From Didemnitutus sp047777955 (GTDB lineage: Bacteria; Verrucomicrobiota; Verrucomicrobiia; Opitutales; Opitutaceae), in the NCBI RefSeq assembly GCF_047777955.1, contig NZ_CP180537.1:2852001-2916000 (forward strand): 64,000 bases of DNA, read 5' to 3'. The position numbers and the translations under genes were made by a program. Of this stretch, positions 57,335 to 64,000 are shown in pieces (within the stretch, counting starts at the first letter, position 1; every line of letters begins with the position of its first letter). The notes beneath the pieces were generated by a model. That model did no database searches. It had not been told where the DNA came from and saw only the letters and a program-made list of their open reading frames with translations.

Positions 57335-58369
57335 GTGTTTCGCATTTTCCCGGGCCGCCTCCTCTCTGTCATAGTTGCCTGCGCCGCGCTCACCGCGGCC
57401 CAGGGCGCCGGTCCGGCATCGAAGAAGAAGCCGGTGCGCGAGCCCGCCGCGAAGCCCGTGGCCGAGCTCAGCGCGACGGACGCGATCGTCCTCGGCCTCG
57501 TCGAGGGCGTGACGGAGTTTCTGCCCGTCTCGTCGACCGGCCACCTCATCATCGCCAGCCAGATGCTCGGGCTGGAGTCCGACCAGCCGTTGACCAACGC
57601 GGCCGGCGAGCCGCTCTGGCACAAGAAGCCGTCCGAAAAACACCCCGAGGGCGAGCCGCTGACCCTCAAGCTCGCGGCGGACACCTACACGGTCGTCATC
57701 CAGGTCGGCGCCATCCTCGCGGTGGTCTTCATGTATTGGCCGCAGCTGATGAACATGCTCATCGGCCTGTTCGGCCGGAGCAGCTCCGGTTTCCGCCTGC
57801 TGCGGAACGTGCTGCTGGCGTTCGCGCCGGTGGCGGTGATCGGGCTCCTCGCGCACGACTTCATCGACCGCTACCTCTTCTCGGTCGGCGCGGTCGTGGC
57901 GGCGCAGATCGGCGGCGCGCTGCTCATGCTCTGGGCCGAGCGCTGGCGGCGACGGAACTCCGGCATCGGCTTTTCCAAGGCCGATCCGGGCGACATGAGC
58001 CCGGGCAAGGCGGTGGGCATCGGCTTCGCCCAGTGCCTGGCGCTCTGGCCGGGCACGAGCCGGTCGATGGTCACGATCGTCGGCGGCTATCTTGCCGGCC
58101 TGACGCCGGTGAAGGCCGCGGAGTTCAGCTTCCTCGTGGGCCTGCCGACGCTGGCGGGGGCCGCGGTCTACAAGTCCTACAAGTCCGGCGCGGCCATGAT
58201 CGAGGTCTTCGGCTGGTCCAGCGTGCTGCTCGGGTGCCTGGTGGCGGCGATCTCGGCGGCGCTGGCGGTGAAATTCTTCGTGCGTTTCCTGTCGCGCAAC
58301 GGCCTCGCGCTGTTCGCCTTTTACCGCATCGCGGTGGCGGTCGTGCTGGCGGCCTTTTACCTGTTCTAA
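57335..58369 (+). CDS. uppP: Undecaprenyl-diphosphatase
   Basis: Recycles the undecaprenyl carrier used for cell-wall precursors; an integral membrane enzyme. 344 residues, longer than the usual ~270. Signature EGVTEFLPVSSTGH (residues 57-70) and WPGTSRSMVTI are present. The extra length is an N-terminal extension (hydrophobic segment VIVACAALTAA and a Lys/Pro-rich stretch up to residue 45) and an insert of about 30 charged residues (LESDQPLTNAAGEPLWHK onward). The start is GTG 57335. It diverges from trpD. Confidence 0.94.
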   Translation: MFRIFPGRLLSVIVACAALTAAQGAGPASKKKPVREPAAKPVAELSATDAIVLGLVEGVTEFLPVSSTGHLIIASQMLGLESDQPLTNAAGEPLWHKKPSEKHPEGEPLTLKLAADTYTVVIQVGAILAVVFMYWPQLMNMLIGLFGRSSSGFRLLRNVLLAFAPVAVIGLLAHDFIDRYLFSVGAVVAAQIGGALLMLWAERWRRRNSGIGFSKADPGDMSPGKAVGIGFAQCLALWPGTSRSMVTIVGGYLAGLTPVKAAEFSFLVGLPTLAGAAVYKSYKSGAAMIEVFGWSSVLLGCLVAAISAALAVKFFVRFLSRNGLALFAFYRIAVAVVLAAFYLF

Positions 58370-58398
58370 GCCTGCGTCAGGTCGGGCGGTTAAACGTC

Positions 58399-58427
58399 TT
58401 GACGGGCTCCCGCGCCGAACCTTACCT
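58399..58427 (+). promoter_or_regulatory. Possible promoter before rpmF
   Basis: TTGACG (58399-58404) is a good -35 hexamer. At 17 bases it is followed by TTACCT, a poor -10. The gap between uppP and rpmF (58370-58493) would need a promoter, as uppP has no clear terminator before it. Weak call. Confidence 0.3.
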
Positions 58428-58493
58428 CCTCGACCTTCCAACTTAAACAAGCGGCCAGTCCACGCGTCCGGCTGCACTCCATCCTCACTTACC

Positions 58494-58673
58494 ATGGCCA
58501 ATCCGAAACGTAAGCAATCCAAGCGCCGCAGCGCCAACCGCCGCGCCGCCAACGCCTTCAAAGCCCCGCAGGTCGCCAAGGACCCGACCGACGGTGGCGC
58601 CTTCCGCCCGCACCGCGTGAACCCGAAGACGGGCATGTATCGCGGTCGCCAGGTGCTGGACGTCACCGTCTAA
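58494..58673 (+). CDS. rpmF: 50S ribosomal protein L32
   Basis: A 59-residue basic ribosomal protein, too short to be found by a simple length cutoff. The sequence starts MANPKRKQSKRRSANRRAA with the L32 signature and ends GRQVLDVTV. Zinc-binding Cys residues that some L32 proteins carry are absent, so this is the C-minus type. It is 53 bases before plsX, the conserved rpmF-plsX-fabH order. Confidence 0.95.
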   Translation: MANPKRKQSKRRSANRRAANAFKAPQVAKDPTDGGAFRPHRVNPKTGMYRGRQVLDVTV

Positions 58674-58725
58674 GGTCAGTCGGCAGCTTCCCGCTATCCA
58701 ACCCGAAGCCGCCAGTTCCACGCCG

Positions 58726-59787
58726 TTGCCGCCCCGCATCGCGGTCGATGCCATGGGCGGCGACCTGGGCCCCGCTGAGGTCGTCGCAGCGGTCAAGATC
58801 GCCCTTTCCGAGGACCAGGACCTCGCCCCCATCGTGTTGGTGGGCCAGCAGGAGGTTCTGACGCCCCTCGTCGCGCAGGCCGGCCTCGCCGCCAATCCGC
58901 GCGTCTCGATCGCGCACGCCTCCGAGGTGATCACGATGGAGGACAAGCCCCTCAAGGCGCTGAAGACCAAGAAGGACGCCTCGATGGTCCGCGCCATCGA
59001 GCTGGTGAAGAGCGGGGAAGCCAAGGTTGCCGTCAGCTCCGGCAACACCGGCGCGCTCATGGCCGGCGGCACCCTCCGCCTGCGCACCATGAATGGCGTC
59101 GACCGGCCGGCCCTCGCGGCGTTCATTCCGCGCGACGGCGGCAACTTCATCCTCGTCGACGCCGGGGCGAATCCCGAGGCCAAGCCCGAGCACCTGATGC
59201 ACAACGCCGTCCTCGGCGCCGACTACGCCCGCGTGGCCTTCGGCATCGAGAACCCGCGCGTCGGCCTGCTCACCATCGGCACCGAGGAGGGCAAGGGCAA
59301 CGCCCTCATCGCCGAGACGCACGAGCTGCTGAAGAAGATCAACGGCAGCGTCCTGAACTACGTCGGCCCGATCGAGGGCTTCCAGGTTTTCCGCAACCAC
59401 GTCGACGTCGTCGTGTGCGACGGCTTCGTCGGCAACATCCTGCTCAAGACCTGGGAGTCGCTGGCGAAGTTCATCACCGGCATGCTCAAGGACGAGCTGA
59501 AGAAGGATCCCGTCCGCCTGGCCGGCGCGTTCCTCGCCAAGGGCGCCTTCGGCGCGCTCAAGGACCGCATGAATCCCGACCGCTACGGCGGCGCCCCGCT
59601 GCTGGGCCTGCGCGGCAACATCCTCAAGGCCCACGGCTCGAGCAACCGCCACGCCTGGGCCAGCGCCATCCGCGCCGCCGGCAAGATCATCCGCCAGGAC
59701 CTTTACCACCGCATCGAGGACGACGTCGCGAAGGCCAACGAGCTCATCAAGGCCCCCGCGCCCGCCGCCCCGGCGGCAACCAACTGA
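58726..59787 (+). CDS. plsX: Phosphate acyltransferase PlsX
   Basis: Makes acyl-phosphate from acyl-ACP for phospholipid synthesis. 353 residues. Start is TTG at 58726: no ATG or GTG exists upstream in frame before the previous gene, and this start gives the family N terminus (PRIAVDAMGGDLGPAEVV). Further signatures: AVSSGNTGALMA, NVGLLTIG-type GLLTIGTEEGKGN, CDGFVGNILLKT and YGGAPLLGLRG. The Pro/Ala-rich last 15 residues are unusual. It is followed by fabH after 8 bases. Confidence 0.95.
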   Translation: MPPRIAVDAMGGDLGPAEVVAAVKIALSEDQDLAPIVLVGQQEVLTPLVAQAGLAANPRVSIAHASEVITMEDKPLKALKTKKDASMVRAIELVKSGEAKVAVSSGNTGALMAGGTLRLRTMNGVDRPALAAFIPRDGGNFILVDAGANPEAKPEHLMHNAVLGADYARVAFGIENPRVGLLTIGTEEGKGNALIAETHELLKKINGSVLNYVGPIEGFQVFRNHVDVVVCDGFVGNILLKTWESLAKFITGMLKDELKKDPVRLAGAFLAKGAFGALKDRMNPDRYGGAPLLGLRGNILKAHGSSNRHAWASAIRAAGKIIRQDLYHRIEDDVAKANELIKAPAPAAPAATN

Positions 59788-59795
59788 ATTCACCT

Positions 59796-60782
59796 ATGGC
59801 CTCCGTGATCATCGCCGGAGTCGGCGCCTATGCGCCCGAACGCATCCTCACCAACGACGACCTCGCCAAGATGGTCGACACCTCCGACGAGTGGATCCGC
59901 ACCCGCTCCGGCATCCGCGAGCGACACATCGCCGCGCCGGACCAGGCATGCTCCGACCTCGCCCTCATCGCCGCCCAGCGCGCCCTCGCCGACGCCAAGG
60001 TCAGCGCCTCCGAGGTCGACCTGCTGATCATCGCCACCGCGACGCCCGACTACCCGCTGCCGTCCACCGCCTGCGTGGTGCAGCACAAGCTCGGCGTCCC
60101 GCCCCACGCGACGGCCTTCGACATCGCGGCCGCCTGCTCGGGCTTCGTCTACGCCCTCGAGATCGCCTACGGCCAGCTCCTCACCGGGCGCTACAAGTGC
60201 GCGCTGATCATCGGCTCGGAGAAGCTCTCCTCGATCACCGACTGGTCCGACCGCACCACCTGCGTGCTCTTCGGCGACGGCGCCGGCGCCGCCGTGCTCA
60301 AGAAGAGCGACCAGGATGGCATCGGCATCATCGGCTCCGACCTCGGCGCCGACGGCGAGCTGGCCGAATACCTCTACACCCCCGCCGGCGGCTCGCGCTG
60401 CCCGGCCTCGCCCAAGACGGTCGAGGAAAAGGGCCACTTCCTGCGCATGAAGGGCAAGGAGATCTTCAAGAACGCCGTCCGCGTCATGGAGACCGTCGCG
60501 CGCGAAATGGTGGAACAACACCACCTCTCGCTTGACCAAATCAACCTCGTGATCCCCCACCAGGCGAACGTGCGCATCGTCGAGGCTCTCGCCGGCAACC
60601 TCGGTCTGCCGATGGATCGCTTCTACGTGAACATCGATCGCTACGGCAACACGTCGTCCGCCTCGATCCCGCTCGCCCTCGACGAGGCCCGCAAGGCCGG
60701 CAAGATCAAGCCCGGCGACTACACGCTCCTTGTTGCCTTCGGTGCCGGCTTCACCTACGGCTCTACCCTCATTCGCTGGTAA
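59796..60782 (+). CDS. fabH: 3-oxoacyl-ACP synthase III (FabH)
   Basis: Starts fatty-acid chains by condensing acetyl-CoA with malonyl-ACP. 328 residues. Catalytic Cys114 is in DIAAACSGFVYAL; the His and Asn of the triad are in VIPHQANVRI and NIDRYGNTSSAS. GSRCPASP and GDYTLLVAFGAGFTYG are also typical. It is in the conserved rpmF-plsX-fabH order, with the BamD-like gene 6 bases downstream. Confidence 0.97.
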   Translation: MASVIIAGVGAYAPERILTNDDLAKMVDTSDEWIRTRSGIRERHIAAPDQACSDLALIAAQRALADAKVSASEVDLLIIATATPDYPLPSTACVVQHKLGVPPHATAFDIAAACSGFVYALEIAYGQLLTGRYKCALIIGSEKLSSITDWSDRTTCVLFGDGAGAAVLKKSDQDGIGIIGSDLGADGELAEYLYTPAGGSRCPASPKTVEEKGHFLRMKGKEIFKNAVRVMETVAREMVEQHHLSLDQINLVIPHQANVRIVEALAGNLGLPMDRFYVNIDRYGNTSSASIPLALDEARKAGKIKPGDYTLLVAFGAGFTYGSTLIRW

Positions 60783-60788
60783 TTTCTC

Positions 60789-61841
60789 ATGTCCCGCCTC
60801 CGCCCCCTCGCTTTCCTCGCCGTCCTCATCGCGCTGTTCGGCGCCGCGTCGCTCCGCGCCGACCTCGTCTGGACGCCCGGCCAGGGCTGGCGCATCGAGG
60901 GCGGCGCCCTCGCCGGCCTCTCCGGCGAAGAGGGCCGCAACGCCCTCGAGCTGATGAACACCGCCCGCAACGCCGAGGAAAAGGGCAGCAGCAAGTCCGC
61001 CATCAAGGGCTACCAGAAGGTCGCTAAGAAATACCCGAACTCCCTCTACGCCGCCGAGGCCCTCTACCGCACCGGCCTCCTCTACGAAAAGCGCCGGGAA
61101 TACTTCAAGTCCTTCGACGCCTTCCAGGAGATGGTGATGAAGTATCCGAGCAGCGAGAAGTTCTCCCAGGTCGTCGCCGAGCAATACCGCATCGCGCAGC
61201 TCCTCCTCGACGGCGCCCGCCCCTACATCTGGGGCGTCATCCCCGGCTTCAAGAACCGCGAGCGCTCCATCGAGTATTTCGAGCAGATCGTCCGCAACGC
61301 CCCCTACTCCGACTACGCGCCGCTCTCGCTCATGAACATCGCGCGCGGCCACCAGAAGATGGGCAACACCGAGGAGGCCATCGACGCCCTCGACCGGATG
61401 ATCAACAACTACCCGAAGAACGTCCTCACGCCCGACGCCTACCTCAAGCTCGCCCAGACCCACTCCTCGCTCGTCGAAGGCGCCTACTACGACCAGGCCT
61501 CCACCAAGGAGGCCATCACCTACTTCGAGGACTACCTCATCCAGTTCCCCGGCGACTCCGGCGCCGGCACGGCGGAAAAGGGCCTCGCGGACATGAAGAC
61601 CATGCTCGCGCAGAGCAAAATGATCCTCGCGGACTACTACTACAAATACCGCAAGAACTACACCGCCGCGAAGGTCTTCTACAACGAGGCTATCACCACC
61701 TACCCGGATTCGCCCGTCGCCGCCCGCGCCCGCAAGATGCTGGCCGACGTCGACGCCCGCCTCGCCGGCCAGCCCGCTCCCGCCGTCAAGGACGAGAAGA
61801 AGCCGGCCGCCCCGAAGAAAAAGCGTTTCTGGCTCTTCTGA
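60789..61841 (+). CDS. BamD-like tetratricopeptide outer-membrane assembly protein
   Basis: A 350-residue exported protein with signal peptide (FLAVLIALFGAASLRA) but no lipobox Cys, unlike typical BamD. It is built of TPR-like units: SAIKGYQKVAKKYPNSLYAAEALYRTGLLYEK, then AFQEMVMKYPSSEKFSQVV and SIEYFEQIVRNAPYSDYAPLSL, the pattern of BamD/YfiO and tol-pal YbgF-type proteins. It probably helps insert outer membrane proteins. The Lys/Pro-rich C-terminal tail ends FWLF. lptE follows after 16 bases, so the pair serves the outer membrane. Confidence 0.8.
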   Translation: MSRLRPLAFLAVLIALFGAASLRADLVWTPGQGWRIEGGALAGLSGEEGRNALELMNTARNAEEKGSSKSAIKGYQKVAKKYPNSLYAAEALYRTGLLYEKRREYFKSFDAFQEMVMKYPSSEKFSQVVAEQYRIAQLLLDGARPYIWGVIPGFKNRERSIEYFEQIVRNAPYSDYAPLSLMNIARGHQKMGNTEEAIDALDRMINNYPKNVLTPDAYLKLAQTHSSLVEGAYYDQASTKEAITYFEDYLIQFPGDSGAGTAEKGLADMKTMLAQSKMILADYYYKYRKNYTAAKVFYNEAITTYPDSPVAARARKMLADVDARLAGQPAPAVKDEKKPAAPKKKRFWLF

Positions 61842-61857
61842 GCGACGCGCGCCGCCC

Positions 61858-62367
61858 ATGCGCCTCGCCTTCCTCGCTTCGCTCGTCGCCGTCGCGCTCG
61901 GTCTCGTCTCCTGCGCGCACTACCACCTCGGCACCGGCGCCGAACCGCGCTTCCAGACGCTCCACGTCGCCGTCGTGAAGAGCGACGTCCTCGTGCCGCA
62001 GGCCGCCGCCCTCGTCTCCACCCAGGTCCGCGAAGCCTTCATCAAGGACGGTCGCGTGCGCCTCGTCGATTCCCCCGCCGAGGCCGACGCCACCCTGACA
62101 CTCACGCTCGAGGACTACCACCGCGAACAGACCGTCGCCCGCGCCGACGACACCGGCCTGGCGCGCCGCTACGACCTCATCCTCCAGGCGCGCGCCACGC
62201 TCACCGACCAGCGGACGAAGAAAATCGTCTTCGCCAACCAGCCGCTCAAGGTCTCGCGCGGCGCCTTCACCGACAGCGGCCAGCTCCAGTCCGAGTATCA
62301 GACGCTCCCGCTCCTCGCCGAGCAGCTCGCCGAGCGCGCGCTGCACGCCGTGCTCGACACCTGGTAA
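61858..62367 (+). CDS. lptE: LPS-assembly lipoprotein LptE
   Basis: A 169-residue lipoprotein; Cys19 in GLVSCAHYHLGTG is the lipidation site. The short beta/alpha fold (LHVAVVKSDVLVPQAAALVSTQVREAF, LTLTLEDYHREQTVARADDTGLARRYDLIL) fits LptE, which plugs the LptD barrel and helps its folding. LptE sequences vary strongly, so the call rests on the lipobox, size, pattern and the LptE-style YHLG start. lptD is at 27300. Confidence 0.82.
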   Translation: MRLAFLASLVAVALGLVSCAHYHLGTGAEPRFQTLHVAVVKSDVLVPQAAALVSTQVREAFIKDGRVRLVDSPAEADATLTLTLEDYHREQTVARADDTGLARRYDLILQARATLTDQRTKKIVFANQPLKVSRGAFTDSGQLQSEYQTLPLLAEQLAERALHAVLDTW

Positions 62368-62546
62368 GGCGGCGAGCAACGCCCCCGCACGGGGTCAGGC
62401 TTCCCTTCGGCACCCTTTCCCTTGCCCGGGCGGGACCGCTGCCCCGCCCCAACCTCCCTGCGGCGCCCGACGACCGCGCGCTGCCTTGCGGAACCCGCCG
62501 GGAAAACGGCTTGGCCTGTCGCACGCGCGCGGTTTGCCTTGGGCCG

Positions 62547-63205
62547 ATGCCGCTCGCCCCCGTCCTTGCCCCTCTCTCCTCGCCGGCGATCACGCCGCCC
62601 TCGGCGCCAGCGCCCGGATCGCCGCCGACGCCGGCGCGCCGTGGCTGCATCTCGACCTCATGGACGGACACTTCGTGCCGAACCTCACGTTCGGACCCGA
62701 GGTCCTCGCCGCGCTGCGCCGCGCGGGGCTGAAGACGTTTTTCGACACCCACCTGATGCTCGCCGAGCCGCACCGCTACGTCGAAGCCTTCGCCCAGGCC
62801 GGCGCCAATCTTATCAGCATCCACATCGAGCCGGCCTACGACCACGCCGCCACCCTCGCCCGCATCCGCGAGCTCGGCTGCCAATGTGGCATCGTGCTCA
62901 ACCCCGGCACTCCCGCCGAGGCGGTCCGCGCGCTGTTGCCGCGAGTCGACCTCGTGCTCGTCATGACGGTGCAGCCCGGCTTCGGCGGCCAGCCGTTCCG
63001 TCGCGACATGCTGCCCAAGCTCCGGCAGATCGATGCCTGGCGCCGCGAGGGCGGCTTGAATTTCCGCCTCGAAGTCGACGGCGGCGTCGACCTCGTCACC
63101 GGACGCGAGTGCCGCGACGCCGGGGCCGACACGTTCGTGGCCGGCACCTCGTTCTTCAAGGCGGCGGATCGCGCCGCGTTCGCGGCCGCGGTGGCCGGCT
63201 GGTGA
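62547..63205 (+). CDS. rpe: Ribulose-phosphate 3-epimerase (one-base frameshift near the start)
   Basis: Pentose-phosphate and Calvin-type enzyme interconverting ribulose- and xylulose-5-phosphate. After repair 219 residues: MPLAPVLAPSLLAGDHAAL at the start, then WLHLDLMDGHFVPNLTFG, THLMLAEP, VMTVQPGFGGQPFRRDMLPKL and EVDGGVD with the metal-binding residues. The break is in the C4 run at 62569-62572; one base connects the ATG at 62547 with the body. The 179 bases before it show only GC-rich sequence and no gene. Confidence 0.94.
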
Positions 63206-63229
63206 CCGCGCCGGCTGGCGCGGCCGGGC

Positions 63230-64000
63230 TCACTCCGCCTTGCCGCGGGCGATGGCGGTGGCGCGCGCGTATTGCGCCCGGAACTTGCCGGCGAGATCGT
63301 TGGCCAGCGTGACCTCGTCGACCTTGTTCTTCGAGCTGAGCGCCGACTTGATCTCCTTCAGCGTGCGGTCGTAGCTGACGGCCGACAGATCCTGCAGGAC
63401 CGCCAGGGCGCGCGCGCGCCGCGCCGGATCGATGCCGGGCGCGTGGATCGCCCGCCAGGCCTCGCGCAGCTCCTCGTGGGTGTCCTGGCACATGACGCGG
63501 ATGATGAAGGCCATCTCGCGAAACACGCCGCCGCTCCACTCGGGCCGGTAGATCAGCGGATCCTTTTGCTCGAAGGGGTTCGCGTCGCGGTCGCTCCGGT
63601 CGGCCTGCCACTCGGCGTGCACGTAGTAGTCCTTGCGCACCGGCAGGCGGCGCAGCGCATAGCGCTCGGGGCCGCGCGGGGTGCCGGGCTTCTCGTTCCA
63701 CAGATGCTGGCCGTCCATCGACAGCACGAACTCGATGAAGAGCTCCGCCGGCTCGCGGTGCGGGGCTCCGCGCAGGAGGCCGATCGGATCGACGGAGCTG
63801 ACCGTGCCGCCCGGCGGCGAGATGTAGCCGAGGCGGTCGGAGCCGCCGCGCTTGCTCGCCGATTCCGCCTGCGCGCGACCGTAGAAGTCGATGCACATGC
63901 CGACGGCGCAGTTGCCGACGGAGACGTCGATCGGCGGCTTCTGCGAGGTGTCGGTGAAGTAGCGCGAGTTGGCGCCGACGAGCTGCAGCAGCCGCAGGCC
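63230..64000 (-). CDS. Iron-type ABC transporter substrate-binding protein, cut off by the window edge
   Basis: The C-terminal 256 residues or so of a periplasmic binding protein; the frame stays open to the last base, so the N terminus, with its signal peptide, is outside. Segments such as GLRLLQLVGANSRYFTDTSQ, VAVGMCIDFYGRAQAES-type text and LGYISPPGGTVSSVDPIGLL, FIEFVLSMDGQHLWNEKPG resemble ferric-iron (FbpA/AfuA) and similar ABC binding proteins. It may supply the lone permease at 51308, an inference only. Confidence 0.8.
   Translation of the reverse strand, partial: GLRLLQLVGANSRYFTDTSQKPPIDVSVGNCAVGMCIDFYGRAQAESASKRGGSDRLGYISPPGGTVSSVDPIGLLRGAPHREPAELFIEFVLSMDGQHLWNEKPGTPRGPERYALRRLPVRKDYYVHAEWQADRSDRDANPFEQKDPLIYRPEWSGGVFREMAFIIRVMCQDTHEELREAWRAIHAPGIDPARRARALAVLQDLSAVSYDRTLKEIKSALSSKNKVDEVTLANDLAGKFRAQYARATAIARGKAE

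Overview
The window is about 64 kb of GC-rich chromosomal DNA from a Gram-negative bacterium with an outer membrane (LptD, LptE, a BamD-like protein, lipoproteins), flagella and aerobic haem synthesis. The gene mix (verrucomicrobial-looking secreted proteins with no nameable family, a rare family B DNA polymerase, clpS next to an unknown small gene) suggests Verrucomicrobiota, probably an Opitutaceae-like organism. That assignment is inference from gene content and base composition, not from a marker gene. I saw no rRNA, tRNA, CRISPR array, IS element or prophage; almost all of the window is coding.

Layout. 0-6 kb: 3' part of enolase, a secreted coiled-coil protein, an esterase, the rRNA methyltransferase RlmI and release factor 3. 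6-15 kb: a lone flagellin with an extra beta-rich domain in its variable region, a run of secreted or membrane proteins, and a very large secreted PDZ protein. 15-21 kb: small metal-binding protein, ROK kinase, TPR histidine kinase, HD phosphohydrolase, amidohydrolase and a membrane protein with a His-rich loop. 21.5-25 kb: haem operon hemF-hemE-hemG, then glycogen branching enzyme on the other strand. 27-32 kb: lptD, an RsmB-like methyltransferase, scpA, a small gene and thioredoxin. 32-39 kb, minus strand: membrane protein, family B polymerase, small membrane protein preceded by a hairpin-rich leader, clpS pair, proS. 39-42 kb: argA and an FKBP lipoprotein. 42-48.5 kb: an NMT1/THI5-type ABC transporter, an amidase, an amidohydrolase and a nucleobase permease, possibly one salvage unit. 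48.5-54 kb: stress protein, manganese transporter with a DtxR/MntR-like operator, outer membrane protein, double-domain iron-type permease, MFS carrier. 54-64 kb: TPR gene, glmM, trpD, uppP, rpmF-plsX-fabH, a BamD-like gene, lptE, rpe, and the end of an iron-type solute-binding protein.

A striking property of the sequence is that ten otherwise intact, mostly conserved genes are broken by twelve single missing bases, nearly all in C, G or A runs of 4-5. All are repaired by adding one base to the run. This pattern points to homopolymer under-calling in the assembly rather than real pseudogenes. I have annotated these genes across the break and stated where each break lies.

The observations most worth following are the hairpin array at 36295-36420, the flagellin insert domain, the ~1100-residue PDZ protein, the compact family B polymerase, and the regulatory-looking intergenic regions upstream of mntH, hemF and the iron-type permease.
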